From Artemisia argyi (lineage: Eukaryota > Streptophyta > Magnoliopsida > Asterales > Asteraceae), in contig CM060698.1 of assembly GCA_030686995.1 (NCBI GenBank), positions 139,020,606 through 139,084,605 on the forward strand: DNA of 64,000 bases. Direction: 5' to 3'. Both the position numbers and the translations under genes were made by a program. Of the stretch, positions 10,387 through 22,847 are shown in pieces (position 1 is the first letter of the stretch; every line of letters begins with the position of its first letter). Under the pieces are notes generated by a model. The model was not told where the DNA came from. It searched no databases and was given only the letters and a program-made list of their open reading frames with translations.

Positions 10387-11942
10387 TGATGCGTGAGAAT
10401 TGCACCAGGCTTAACCTCTCGAGGGATCTCGAGAAGCTTACAACCCCCACCAGGCAGTGTACCTGATCGTTGTAGTATAGTATAGTGACAAGTACCGGGG
10501 GATTGATCGTTCAGCTAGGAATAGTGTCGTTAGGATTGAAATTAATCTAACTAGGTCTAAAGGTGAATGATGATTCTTTTTATGTTTTTATACTTTATGA
10601 AAGCAAGTAAAAATCTCGGGTATTGGGAGAGTGGGCGGAATTAGTTGCTAATCAACTAACCCAAAAGCTACTAATTAATCTAATAAACAAGAAAATAAAC
10701 TAAGGTTCTACAGATAAGTGAAGCATATCTACCTATGATATGTTACTCCTTGCTAGCTATCCAATTCTACCTATTGAATTGTAAAACCTTGTTTTAATTG
10801 ACGGGTTGTATTCCTTAATACCATTCATGGGGTGGCGTACTTACTTCCCCAATCCTATAAGTTCCTACTTCACTCCTATGTCGAGCCGGCTAATAAGCTC
10901 CTAACATGGGATCACTAGAATTCGCTCATGCATTAAATACAACCATAAAAACCTAGTACACATCGGTTCATGTTTCTTAAGACGTTCAAGCAAGTTACAC
11001 AATGGAGATCTGCCAGTTTTCTTAAGCCTAACATTGATGAGACATTCAATCAAAACAAGAATCAATAGGAAACAAGAATTATAAACTAAACCAACTAGAT
11101 CTATTGAAGTTGTCACGCCTTAATTGATGGAGATAGACACACACATCAACAAGCCCTTATTGATGGAGATAGACACTAACATCAACAAGAAATCAATGAG
11201 ATCTAATTAATTATACACAAGTTTCACACAATCATAAGTAGACACAAGGTGAATTAGCAAAACATCATCAAAGAAGAGCAATCAACAATGATAATGGAAA
11301 ACATAATTAAGATAGAATCAACAAACCAATACATGATGTTTATGGAGTGATTGAAACCCTCTAAGTTACTGGAAAAACACCTACCTAAACCCAGGAATCG
11401 ACCTTAGGGTTTAGGGCTTACAAAAAGTGAAGTTATGATGTTATATTTATAGGCTATTTTCTGCCCGGCCCGATCATGACGGCGTCAGCCAAACCTTGAC
11501 GGCGTCATGAACAATTTTTCTTCACCAAATCGTAGATCTTTTCGTCCCGATCATTTTCTTTTTTGAGTCGCTCAAATTCGAGTTCGTATGCAAAAGTTAT
11601 GGCCAAAACGGTGTCAGCTACCGCGCGCGCAAGTTGTGACAATTTACACGTGACGGCCTACGTGACGCCTTCATGAAGTTTCTGGGCCATCACCAACACA
11701 CGTGACGGCCTTGGTGACGGCCTTGGTGACGCCGTCAGGTACTGTTCCAGCAAGGAAAATTAAGACTTTGGCGTTTTCTTCACTTTTATGCTCCAAAAAC
11801 GTCCGAATTGCTTTCTTTTCCAGATTTCTCTCACAAAGTACCTAAAATCACAAAAGGAACGATTTAAGGTAATATTTGATCAAAAAAATTCAATTCCGGG
11901 CTTAAATGACCCCCTAAAAGTTGTTCATTTTTCGACTCATCA
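10387..11942 (-). repeat. 3' LTR of the LARD-like element
   Basis: Plus-strand ends TGATGCGTGAG ... GACTCATCA. Starts directly after GCCAC. Holds the TGACG(N)CGTCA palindromes at 11477-11487, 11497-11507 and 11727-11737. Confidence 0.93.
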
Positions 11943-12483
11943 TATACCTTTACACTTGAGATTTGCTTGTCCTCAAGCAAATGCGCTTTTATTCTAATCA
12001 AAATACAAGTTAGGGGTCATTTAACACTAATATAAAATTAATTACAACAAATAATCGTTCCACTAAAGACCAAAGACAAGCACGGAGGTCATACACTAGC
12101 ACCTCACAAATAGTGTTTAGATACTCACATCTCTCGGGTGTAATAAAGTATAAATTACAATATGAAAACGGAAGATATCTCTCGCTACTTGTCATGGCAA
12201 AATAGATTACCATAGGCTTGGGAAAGGATCAAACCTCCACCACATGGCGTAAGCACCTAGGATAAACTATCAAAGAGGTCTTTTAAAGGGTTGTAATATT
12301 AGGTGTAGGGATATGAAATACACGGTTTTGTTGGATATAGGCAGTCTTTACTGGTGGCGAGTTAACAATCTTGGTTAATTACATGTACAATATGGCGTTG
12401 CTAAGCCAAGACTAGACTCGACTTAAGCTAATAAATGAAAAATAACAAAAACATAAAATGAACATAGAACAAAAAGGGATGGT

Positions 12484-12516
<33 letters not shown>

Positions 12517-14334
12517 ATACACTCTTACCCTACCATTCAAAATAATACATCATAGGGGATGAACATTCCCCTTACACTTGAATCTTTACATACTTTACAA
12601 TAAACTAATCTAATGACTCGAATTAAGAAAATCAAAACATTTGGAGTACTTTTAAGATTAACGCACATACGGAGGTAATATATAATGTTCTTCCCCATTA
12701 CTCCATAAAATAAGTACTTCCAAAACAATATATTCAAGGATATGACTCGACTTAGCAACCATGTAATCAATTAGATAATTAACTTAGGGTTTAACAAATA
12801 ACAATAATGCACTAAAAATGAGCGCATACACGGAAGGCTAAGGCGATTTGGGTGTACATTTAAGTGGGGTGTAACAAATTCTTTCTTTAAGTAAAATGCT
12901 TAAAGTTAGAAACGAAAAGATAGGCTCGGAGGGGTGTACTAGGGGTTTCGTGTACTAAAAATGAGTACAACGCTAAGGGTGTGGGAAAAATTAGTTGACT
13001 TAACTAGCCAAGTAATATGACTTAAATGGTCAAGTAATTATGATACGGGTTTAACCCAAGGGTGATCCTAATGCCTCTTATCTTGTAGTAAATCCTACTA
13101 CACGAATGTAGTCTCACTAGCGGTCTCGGGATGCATCACTAACGCAAGTTCTAGAATCTAAATGCTACCGGTACACTAATAAGCACTAATAGTAAATGCT
13201 TTTCCTATCAAATCTAAAGGTGAACCTCACATATTTGGGTGGAAATTTTTTTTGAATGGTACGGTTTTGTGCTAGTCATACAATCTCCTATGGCTAAAGT
13301 TTCACTCCTAAATGTTGTAAAAATTTTTAAATTTGGCGCTAAAATTGCACTAACAAGTATTTCTCATAGTTTTATTCCACATCTACTATCAAACAAACAA
13401 ACTCAAGCGAAAGTGTATTTGTAAGGTATCATCATTTTACCCTCCCCTTACACTTAAGATGAACATTGTCCCCAATGTTCAAGTGAAGAATGTAAAAGAA
13501 AAATAAGTAAAACAAATGAAATCAAATACTCCCCTGATTCGCTCGGTATGGATAATAGGGTGGCCAGGTTAGATCTTCCTCCAAGAAAATGAACAATCAA
13601 AGCTTCCCTTCCAGAATAATAATCATCTTCTTGTCATACATAACCTGTTAAACCTGAGAAAACAAACACAAAAACCCAAAGCATCAATCCGAACAAAGAA
13701 AACTCACAACTAGATGTAATTCCAGACTTAGGAATAGAAACAAAACAATTAAAGATATAATGCTTGTGGAATGAATGTTTGCAGATTTCCTGGAGTTTAT
13801 AAAACTAAAGAATTAACAAAAACTTTATGACTCCGGTATAAACAAAACTAGCAAAATTTCCAGAATTTTACACATGATGCCGTCAAGAGGAAACTCATGA
13901 CGCCGTCAGAAGTGTCCTGCAGAAATTCTTATGTTAAGTTTCCGGAAAATTTCTGGAAAAACTTCGTCCTACTTCCTGGAAAATCCTGCAAAACATCATT
14001 ATGACTCGATACAAGCATTTGACTCTAACAAGTGCTAATACACATGTCCAGTTAATATTGTTGTGGTTCATGCTCAATTTCGTTCTTATAAACAAATTTT
14101 GATCTCCCTTACACTTATCTTTTGCAAAATACCTTTATATGCAATTAAGACGAATTTAAAAACAAAATAAAGCATTTTCACAATTTACTTTGAAACATGA
14201 GCCACAAACAATAAAAATAAAGAATGCATACGGAAACAAATAAAATCAAACAAACAAACAAACAAATAAATAAAGATTGGGTTGCCTCCCAATAAGCGCT
14301 TGTTTTTGTTCGAGTCACGAGCCTGACTCTACCC
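11943..14334 (-). other. Non-coding interior of the LARD-like element
   Basis: No domain or long ORF is visible. It holds a poly(T) run (12486-12514) and several C-rich CCCCTTACACTT phrases (near 11950, 13440 and 14110), which on the element strand are AAGTGTAAGGGG purine-rich tracts. One more TGACGCCGTCA palindrome lies at 13898-13908. Confidence 0.7.
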
Positions 14335-15282
14335 TTATTTAACGGAAATAGGGGAGGTTTTCCTTACACTTTGAATTAAGTGAGGGTGGAAGTAGCGATA
14401 CACACCCTTATGGTGGAAATATGTCACGTGAGGTGAAGGGGGTGAGTGAATGGCTTCCTTCATCCTAAAACTACCCGGATAATATTGGTTGATGGGTGGG
14501 TCGGTTCCTCTTTTGTCTCCTAGATGTATATCTAAGGATGGAAAGTTGTGTAAAGGTTGAGGTTCCGGTTCATCAACATTAGGAAATTCCCTAGAACTAG
14601 GAGTAAGGTTATCACTACAAGTATTCAAACCTATATCCTCAAGTGGTGCCTGGTCCAAGGGTTCTACTTCTATTGGGGTTCCTATAGTCTCTTCTACTTC
14701 TTCCGGGTAAGTCACGGGCGGTGTGTATGCCTCAAATGATGGTAGGACTTATGGGGTACTTAATGGGCTTGGGTTTTCTACTATCTCTTCCATCACATCA
14801 ATATCACCTATGTGTTCATCTTGTATTATGATAGTGCCTAACCATGACATGCAACTAGGTGGCTCAACTTTAACCTCATGTGTGTCGTATGTTTTGGTGA
14901 AATCTATCCCACTCATGCAACTAGGTGGTTCATGACTAACCATCTCGTAATCTTGGTTTGATTCTAAGTCCATGTTCTTAGAAACTAGGTGTCTTTGCTC
15001 ATACGAATCCACCAATTCATTGAACTTATGGGTTATGGTTAGGAAGCTTTTCTCAAAATTCATCCAAAGGGTCTCACTAAAAGGAATTGATCCTGATAAT
15101 GATCGTCTAATAGAAAACACACATTTATAAAATTCATCAAACCCATCTAACTTTACACCCATCTCCTCTTGTATATATCTAAGATCACTTAAAAATTCAT
15201 TGGAACAATAGGAGGCAAATCGATCCGAGTAAACTAATTGTTCCTCTATAGTTAATGATCTAAATGGAATTTCATCCGCCAT
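14335..15282 (-). pseudogene. ORF of the LARD-like element, one in-frame stop
   Basis: Read from the ATG at 15282 (MADEIPFRSLTIEEQ), 315 sense and nonsense codons run in one frame to 14335, broken only by a TAA at 14749-14751. Eleven codons after that stop the same frame goes on (TYPEEVEETIG...). The product is acidic, with a twice-used EPPSCMS motif and no zinc knuckle, no D-x-G protease site and no other domain that I recognise. It lies directly after the PBS, where gag would be. It may be a remnant gag or a lineage-specific protein. The long open frame suggests past selection or recent decay. Confidence 0.55.
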
Positions 15283-15431
15283 GGAGACAAATGAAAAAGG
15301 TTTCACAAACAAATGGCACAAAGAAAAAGATAAACTACAAGAAAGCTAGTAAAAAGAAAATAAAATCTCACTAAAAAGGAATCTAATGAGTAGACCTAAT
15401 CAAAATAAATTCCAACCTAAACAATAACTAT

Positions 15432-15450
15432 TCCCCGGGCTGCGGCGCCA
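15432..15450 (-). other. Primer-binding site (tRNA-Asp-like)
   Basis: The minus strand reads TGGCGCCGCAGCCCGGGGA six bases inside the right-hand LTR. It resembles the TGGCGCCGTTGCCGGGGA site of plant Athila/Tat-type Gypsy elements, attributed to tRNA-Asp, with a few changes. It sets the element's orientation. Confidence 0.8.
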
Positions 15451-15456
15451 AAAACT

Positions 15457-17017
15457 TGATGCGTGGGAATTGCACCAGGCTTTACCTCTCGAGGGATCTC
15501 GAGAAGCTTACAACCCCCACCAGGTAGTGTACCTGATCGTTGTAGTATAGTATAGTGACAAGTACCGGGGGATTGATCGTTCAGCTAGGAATAGTGTCAT
15601 TAGGATTGAAATTAATCTAACTAGGTCTAAAGGTGAAGGATAATTCTTTTTATGTTTTTATACTTTATGAAAAGCAAGTAAAAATCTCGGGTATTGGGAG
15701 AGTGGGCGGAATTAGTTGCTAATCAACTAACCCAAAAGCTACTAATTAATCTAATAAACAAGAAAATAAACTAAGGTTCTACAAGATAAGTGAAGCATGT
15801 CTACCTATGATATGTTACTCCTTGCTAGCTATCCAATTCTACCTATTGAATTGTAAAACCTTGTTTTAATTGACGGGTTGTATTCCTTAATACCATTCAT
15901 GGGGTGGCGTACTTACTTCCCCAATCCTATAAGCTCCTACTTCACTCCTATGTCGAGCCGGCTAATAAGCTCCTAACATGGGATCACTAGAATTCGCTCA
16001 TGCATTAAATACAACCATAAAAACCTAGTACACATCGGTTCATGTTTCTTAAGACGTTCAAGCAAGTTACACAATGGAGATCTGCCAGTTTTCTTAAGCC
16101 TAACATTGATGAGACATTCAATCAAAACAAGAATCAATAGGAAACAAGAATTATAAACTAAACCAACTAGATCTATTGAAGTTGTCACGCCTTAATTGAT
16201 GGAGATAGACACACACATCAACAAGCCCTTATTGATGGAGATAGACACTAACATCAACAAGAAATCAATGAGATCTAATTAATTATACACAAGTTTCACA
16301 CAATCATAAGTAGACACAAGGTGAATTAGCAAAACATCATCAAAGAAGAGCAATCAACAATGATAATGGAAAACATAATTAAGATAGAATCAACAAACCA
16401 ATACATGATGTTTATGGAGTGATTGAAACCCTCTAAGTTGCTGGAAAAACACCTACCTAAACCCAGGAATCGACCTTAGGGTTTAGGGCTTACAAAAAGT
16501 GAAGTTATGATGTTATATTTATAGGCTATTTTCTGCCCGGCCCGATCATGACGGCGTCAGCCAAACCTTGACGGCGTCATGAACAATTTTTCTTCACCAA
16601 ATCGTAGATCTTTTCGTCCCGATCGTTTTCTTTTTTGAATCTCTCAAATTCGAGTTCGTATGCAAAAGTTATGGCCAAAACGGTGTCAGCTACCGCGCGC
16701 GCAAGTTGTGACAATTTACTCGTGACGGCCTACGTGACGCCTTCATGAAGTTTCTGGGCCGTCACCAACACACATGACGGCCTTGGTAACGGCCTTGGTG
16801 ACGCCGTCAGGTACTGTTCCAACAAGGAAAATTGAGACTTTGGCGTTTTCTTCACTTTTATGATCCCAAAACGTCCGAATTGCTTTTTTTTTTTCCAGAT
16901 TTCTCTCTCAAAGTACCTAAAATCACAAAAGGAACGATTTAGGGTAATATTTGATCAAATAAATTCAATTCCAGGCTTAAATGACCCCCTAAAAGTGGTT
17001 CATTTTTTGCCTCATCA
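15457..17017 (-). repeat. 5' LTR of the LARD-like element
   Basis: Near-identical to 10387-11942. In element sense a TATA box, CCTATAAATATAA, lies at 16513-16525, downstream of the TGACGGCGTCA palindromes at 16549-16559 and 16569-16579. Ends at CTCATCA, followed by GCCAC. Confidence 0.93.
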
Positions 17018-17389
17018 GCCACATTTCTGTATATTTTTAGATAATTTAGAGCTAAGATTAAATTAGCACTTTCTTACTATTTAGAGCGCAAAATTTGAAC
17101 GCACTTTTATTAATTTTTACTACGTATAAGAATACATATATTTAAAACTCATGAAATACAGTTGTTTTACAAAAACACCTTTATTAATATTGTTACGTAT
17201 AAATTGAATTTTTGAACCCTAACATCCAATAATGGGCTACTTTGGGGTTTTTTTTTAATTATTTAGAAATAAACACAACCACTTTTATATAAACCCTTTT
17301 ACACACTTATTTTTTACATATAAACACTTCCATTCGCACTTTCATATTTTTCACACACAAATTTATAAAAATATCCTAACAATGACTTG

Positions 17390-17712
17390 TTTTCAACAAT
17401 CTCATCGAGATGTCGCAACATTCAAACTCGCCATCTTAGTTAAACCCTCCGATACTTTCATCCGCAAATTCAATATCATCACAACCTAAATTTCCCTAGT
17501 TCGGTAGCCAATACTTTATGCCGACTTACACACCCAAACAATTATATCACTTTCAATGACAACAAATACTTAACCAACAATTCTAACATCTACAACAAAA
17601 TCCATCACAATTTCATCAATCGCCACCACCAAAAACTGCACAAACGACAAACCTCACAACCACAACCACCAACTGAACCCCAAGAACAAAGGAAAGAAAA
17701 GGAAAACGACCC

Positions 17713-17746
<34 letters not shown>

Positions 17747-18427
17747 AAAAACCTCCAACCACAACCGAATCTGAGAAGGTTTCTTTTTGTTGGTTACTGA
17801 AGGAGAAAAGTTATTAGCCGAGTGTTATGTTTACGTTTTCGAGGATAACAAAGTCAAGTGTAACCAAACCAAAGATTCGTTTTGGTACAAGGTTCTTCAG
17901 TTCAACTAATTTAATTGCCAAAAAAACGACAAGGACATGTTGACGGGGAAGTGACATACATTGAACCATAATTGCCAAAAATTCAACGCTATCTACAAAC
18001 GTTTAAACGTTTTAGTTGTAGTGGGAAAACCGAGGTTGATTGTTTGAAGCGTGTTGGGCAAGCATATCGTGAAAATTCAAAAGGAATAACATTTGCTCAA
18101 GACGGGGCGTTTGATCCTGTTGATCGCACCGGATATGCCGATATATTCGGAAATGATCCGAGACCACGAACCCCTGGCAAACTACGCCCCATGAAAAAAA
18201 CTAAATCGGAAACCACGTCGAGCACCATGGGGAGTAGCACGCATGACTTAGGGGAGTCATTACATACATAATTTAGACTAAAAAGGGAAGCCGCCCAATT
18301 GGCGTACGAGGTGGTGAAGGAGAAAGACTGAAAAAAAACGTGGTTGGAAGAAATGGAGTTTCTTGCCTCTAGCACCAAAGAAATGTCGCAGGAGGATGCC
18401 TACATGATCAACATGCAAAAAGAATAA
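17390..18427 (+). pseudogene. PIF/Harbinger ORF1 (Myb/SANT-like) relic in unit 1
   Basis: Degraded copy of the Myb-like DNA-binding protein that PIF/Pong/Harbinger transposons encode beside their transposase (often annotated in plants as a glutathione S-transferase T3-like protein). Blocks that can still be read: an N/Q/P-rich start, a helix block LLAECYVYVFEDNKVK then SFWYKV near 17810-17900, FNAIYKRL at about 17975, then an open stretch of 99 codons at 17972-18271 ending in KKTKSETTSSTMGSSTH, and a coiled C-terminal part with stops. Several stops and shifts and a poly(A) run (17717-17743) break it. No transposase ORF follows. The same relic sits in unit 2 at 43640-44400. Confidence 0.7.
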
Positions 18428-18521
18428 ATCCACCGAAAATATATCATCGTCGTTAATTTTCTTTTCGTAAATTTTCGTATGTTTTTTTTTTTAATTTTAT
18501 TTTGCTTATTGTAATTCTTAT

Positions 18522-18724
18522 AGCCCGCTTAGTTAAGGGTTATAAGGAGTAAGCAATGGGTAAAATAATGATTGATGGAGCTTGGTTAAATGGAATATAT
18601 TGCCCTATTACCTAGTATTGAGTAATACCCTATTCCTCAACAAATTGAGGGGAATACCCATTATATTGCATTGTATTCTTTTTACCATTGCTTTTTCTTT
18701 TCCGCTCTTTGAACCAAGCTGGCC
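18522..18724. mobile_element. MITE inside the Harbinger relic of unit 1
   Basis: About 203 bp with imperfect long inverted ends (AGCCCGCTTAGTTAAGGG against GGCCAGCTTGGTTCAAAG; the inner AGCAATGG(G)TAAAA also matches) and a CTTAT direct repeat on both sides (18517-18521 and 18725-18729). The matching stretch of unit 2 (around 44530-44570) runs on without it. Superfamily unclear. Confidence 0.55.
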
Positions 18725-18829
18725 CTTATTTTTAGTTTAATGAACGAAATATTAATTTATTTGAAAAAATAGAAAATAAATTAAAATAATAAGTATTAAA
18801 AGAAGTATTTTAACATGTTATTAGGGTAG

Positions 18830-19136
18830 TCGTACAGGGCGTGAACCCTCACATATGAGCACCTAATTCACGCGCCAACACCACTACGGCTGTCGCAACT
18901 CACACGTGAAGGGTGAGGAAAATGCCCAAGAAAGGTGAGGCAGTTACCTTTGGCTATTCAAAATTTTTGTAGGTCCCCTTTGCATATTACCGTTGATATG
19001 TAAAAAAAGGGAAAAAAAATCCCACTGCCTTATTTTTTAATTATAAATACCTATTAACTTCACTACTTTTTTAATACAACTTCACCATTTTATACAATCA
19101 TACTCTCAACACTTTTACTTCACCATTTTATACAAA
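18830..19136 (+). other. 5' flank of the second Harbinger relic
   Basis: No gene. CA-rich sequence around 18870-18910, then a TATA-like AATTATAAATACC (19037-19049) some 90 bp before the relic's ATG at 19137, matching the layout upstream of the better-kept copy at 51952. Confidence 0.35.
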
Positions 19137-19954
19137 AATGTCTCAAGAAAACACTCCCCGAACCACCAAACGTAACCAATGAAAAAAAAATACCAGAAGC
19201 ACTCCCCCGACCCCCGAAGGAACGTTTAATCTAGAAAATACTCCACCGTCAAACCAAAAAATAAACTAACGACCACAATCATACTATTTTAACCAACCTT
19301 ACCCAAACCAACCATACCGAAACCCGTACCCACAACAAAACGCTTTTAACCAATACTCATAACAATAACAAAATGCGTTTAACCAATTCTCGTCACAACA
19401 AAACACGTTCCCATTTGATAACCCCAGTTATGGTTCACAAACCCATATGGGTGGTTCGTCATCACAACAACATACACACCAATACATGACCCATGTCTCT
19501 CATTCCTTCATTTCTATAAGAAGATATGTACTCCCCTCATTTTGAAGACTCTTTTAAAAAAAACCGCTAGTGAGGACTCTCCCGTCGAAGTCATGGCCCT
19601 ATCACCGCCACCGGCCACCACGAAGCCAACGGCTAAAAGATGACGGTTGAGGAAGAAATTACGTTATGCAAAAGGTGGGTTCATGTATCCGAACATAGTG
19701 TCCTTTGTAACTTGATGAGGGGGCTTTATTTCAGAATGAGGTTGTAGACTAGTCAACACCAAAACAAAGCAACCCGGGCGTCGAACGTACGATATGGTGA
19801 ATTGGAAATGAAAGACGGTGCGCCCGAACGAGGCTCGATTTTGTGGGGTGTAAGGTAAAGTCATGCATATGGACAAGAGAAGTGGAGCCGGAGACGAAAA
19901 TTACATCAAAAACGCACTTCTTAACTATGAAGCTGAATACAAAATACAGATTAC
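19137..19954 (+). pseudogene. Harbinger ORF1 relic, 5' part (split by the Copia element)
   Basis: Starts ATGTCTCAAGAAAACACTCC and shows the same asparagine/glutamine-rich leader (NQYS, QQNAFNQ, GSQTHMGGSSSQQ) as the ORF1 at 51952, followed by Myb-like remains in broken frames (tgggttcatgtatccgaacatagt). Many stops, so no product. At 19955-19959 (ACTTC) it is cut by the Sirevirus-like element; its 3' part resumes at 31922. Confidence 0.65.
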
Positions 19955-19959
19955 ACTTC

Positions 19960-20293
19960 TGTAGGACCGTAGAACAACCTAAATCACTATTGAATCAAGC
20001 TTAAACCTAGAGAGAGAAAGTAAGTAGAGAGAGAGAGTGAGTGGGAACTCTAGTGTGTGAAATAATAACCTTGTTAAGACTAAGAGAACTAACCTCTCAA
20101 ATGAGGTTTACAAGAGTATTTATACTAATAGTCTAGGGCATCTCTAATCTTTTACTTTATTACATTAATGGCCCTTAGACTTTTACAAAACATGAGTACT
20201 AAACATAAACTTCATCATAATGATATTCTAAAGCAACCTATAACTACACATTAATGACCGACACTTTTTATAAATAAAAATACAATTCTAACA
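19960..20293 (-). repeat. 3' LTR of the Sirevirus-like element
   Basis: 334 bp, plus-strand ends TGTAGGACCG ... ATTCTAACA. Preceded by ACTTC. Carries a (GA)n stretch near 20011-20040. Confidence 0.96.
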
Positions 20294-20307
20294 ATCTCCC
20301 CCTAAGT
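20294..20307 (-). other. Polypurine tract
   Basis: The minus strand reads ACTTAGGGGGAGAT directly before the 3' LTR, the usual site where plus-strand cDNA synthesis starts. Similar tracts lie at 22146-22160 (GAGGGGGAGAAG) and 22264-22278 (TTAAGGGGGAGTA); repeated tracts of this kind are a known Sirevirus feature. Confidence 0.8.
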
Positions 20308-22847
20308 GTTGGTCATTGAGGTTGCGCGACGTCATCATCTTTGTCTTTAAACTTTAACATTCATAGCTCTTGACGTCTTTAACAATCACTAGATGAAACA
20401 TAGTTCTAGTTCATCATGCTTCATTGTTGTTGAAGTGATCCGATGATATCATCTGCCTTTCGTCACTTCTGTGTTTGTGGTGGTTGTCTGCCATTCCAAC
20501 ATGCTCATACGTCTTAAGTCTTTGTCATACATACATTTGTTATTCCCGTTCTTTCACGTTGATCTTTGTCACTTTACTTTGTAGATTCTTCTTTTTAGCG
20601 TAGAATCTTTCTTTGACTTTTTCTATCCTTTGATCTTTGTGAGAAATTTCCTTTGACTTTGTGATGCATGTATGAGCATGTGGAATCTTTCGCCATGGAG
20701 ATGATGTATAGCTACAGGTAAACAGTTAGCAATAAACAACCGGTACTTACATATAAGGAATTAGAGATCGTCAACAGCATAGTGTGAAGACTCCTTCTAA
20801 CCCTTACCATGGCCGTTCCCATATCAGATACTCCTGAAAGAGCTTACGAGACCTACTAAGTAGCTCAATGACTGGGTGAGTCGCTGGGGATCACTCCACG
20901 AATGTAGACCGTTTAAAACCACCGCGAACACTAAGCGTAACCCATAAAGAATTACCGAAGTGACCTGCTGTCAGGGCTGCTTGATGTTGATCCTGGCAGG
21001 AATTTCCGTTCAATCATTGAGAAACTACATAAGTAAATTCTCTCATAAACGTTCTCGGCAGATTGCTAAGATCTGCGAAGGACTCTTAGGTTTACATCTG
21101 GTGTCCTTAATGATGAACAACCAGTGTAGAGATATCATGTGTTCCTATGAGATCTTTTGATGAATCTCGGGGCTCTAGACTCAATAAGTGCACATTAGGT
21201 TTCCTATGCGGAGATTAGGGAGAGGTCTCCTGCTTCAATATCAACCATCTCTAAGAGACAGATCGATAGATTACACCGGTTCCCCGTGAGAATGAAACAA
21301 GCTCTTTTAAGAGAACTTGAGTGGCTAGAAGGTTTAGTGCAGTGCGTCACTGGGTCCATGACGTCTTTATCTTCAATACCGGTGTCACCTTAGTCACAAC
21401 CAGTAGCATATGAATTGAACCCGGTGTCTGCCCTAAGGTTGAACATATGGAGGGCTATTTCTTTTCACCCTTTTTCATAACTTTTCTTTTTAATTCTTCA
21501 ACCCCTTCTTTCTCCTTTCTCATTTTCTCCTTTTTTTCAATCATACCTAAGGACTTCTAATTCTAATCTATTGGAATTGTCCTTGGGTAGATCCCTCCGG
21601 CTCTGGTGGATCATAGGACTGTTTTCCCTAACCTTAGTCACCTTATAACTCCATGACTATCCTATAATTGCCATGAAGCCTTTGATTGAAAATCTCTCAA
21701 AGTGTTTATGAATATAAATACATTTTTGTAGACACTTTGAGAGTTTTTGTTTCTTTTGAAGGACTTCCCCTTCACATGTGCTTATGAATTTTTTAAGAAA
21801 TTTGCACATGCGTGAGGAGTTTGCACTTTTTGAATTGATACACTTTCAGTGAACATGACCGATTCGAGACATGCTTACATCACTAGTTAAACTAGCTTGA
21901 AATTATTACCCGTCCGGGTCAAGTCCAAAGAAAGTCTCTCAATACGGTACATTCTACTCAGACAAGTCCTATTCGAGACACGCTTACATCACTAGTTAGA
22001 CTAGCTTGAAATTATTACCCGTCCAGGACAAGTCTTTTCGATTACTGACATTTTAAGCTTCGTCAATTCATTGGTACATTCTGAGTCTAGCTCTTTTGAG
22101 ATTCAGTCACAATCTTTAAACATCTTTGATCACATTTTAATCATGTCTTCTCCCCCTCAAAAATAGCATATCGTGATATTTTTGATATCAACTGATTAAG
22201 AAAAAGCTTTTTGGAGAGAAAGACAGATTTCATTTTGCATAAATTCGGAACAATTTTGTTTTTGTACTCCCCCTTAATGATAGCACATTTGAAAATCAAT
22301 TAAGGGTTTAGAGGGAGTTTTCTTGATCACTAATTTTGAGAGATTATGAGAAATCTTTTGAACAATCTTTAAAAAGTGCTTCAAGAAATATGTTTGAAAA
22401 CGAGTTTATGTTTGAAATCCTTTTCGTTTGTTTAGACTCGAACGTTTTGAAAAAGATTTCGTCCTTGAAAATACGAGTCCTTGATTTGAAAAAAATCAGA
22501 AGTCGTCATTAGTCTCCGGGTTTCGTACTGAAGTATACGAAAGCCATCGTGAAGAAAGTTTTGAGAAACGACATGTTTTTAGAAAAACATATATAGAACT
22601 CCCGTTCAAGCATCTGTACATGTCCGTATCATTGTTGAATGACATTTCTAGAGACGTACAGAATATTGATTTATACGAGAGACATGTCGTGAGAAGAATA
22701 TTTTTGGATTTTTTTTTGATTTTATATTGTTTTTGTATTTTTTGAAATTTTATATTTTTGTATTTTGTTTTTGTTGGTTTTTCAAATTTTGTATTTTGTT
22801 TTTTTTTCAAAAAATATTTACAGCGAAGCGATTGTGAAAAATATTTT
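20308..22847 (-). other. 3' region of the Sirevirus-like element, no domain seen
   Basis: About 2.5 kb between RNase H and the 3' LTR with no convincing ORF. Sireviruses may carry an envelope-like ORF here; I see none. It holds two direct repeats of about 65 bp (from 21862 and 21971, attcgagacaYgcttacatc core), extra purine tracts, and a low-complexity stretch of TTTTGTATTTT motifs at 22710-22810. Confidence 0.6.

Larger units (their letters stand above)
10387..17017 (-). mobile_element. Complete non-autonomous Ty3/Gypsy-type element (LARD-like), 6,631 bp
   Basis: Two direct LTRs (10387-11942 and 15457-17017) are flanked by the 5-bp duplication GCCAC (10382-10386 and 17018-17022). The PBS next to the right LTR puts the element on the minus strand. 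The 3.5-kb interior has no gag, protease, integrase, reverse transcriptase or RNase H; it has one broken ORF of unknown function (14335-15282) and long non-coding stretches. This matches large retrotransposon derivatives (LARDs), which move with proteins of an autonomous relative. The LTRs differ by roughly 25-30 substitutions by eye over 1.56 kb, so the insertion is young, and younger than the duplication of the F-box units, since units 2 and 3 keep the empty GCCAC site. Confidence 0.92.

Noticed and set aside
19960..20293. Expressed host-gene leader or small RNA
   Set aside because: It is one of two LTRs of a complete Copia element with target duplication.
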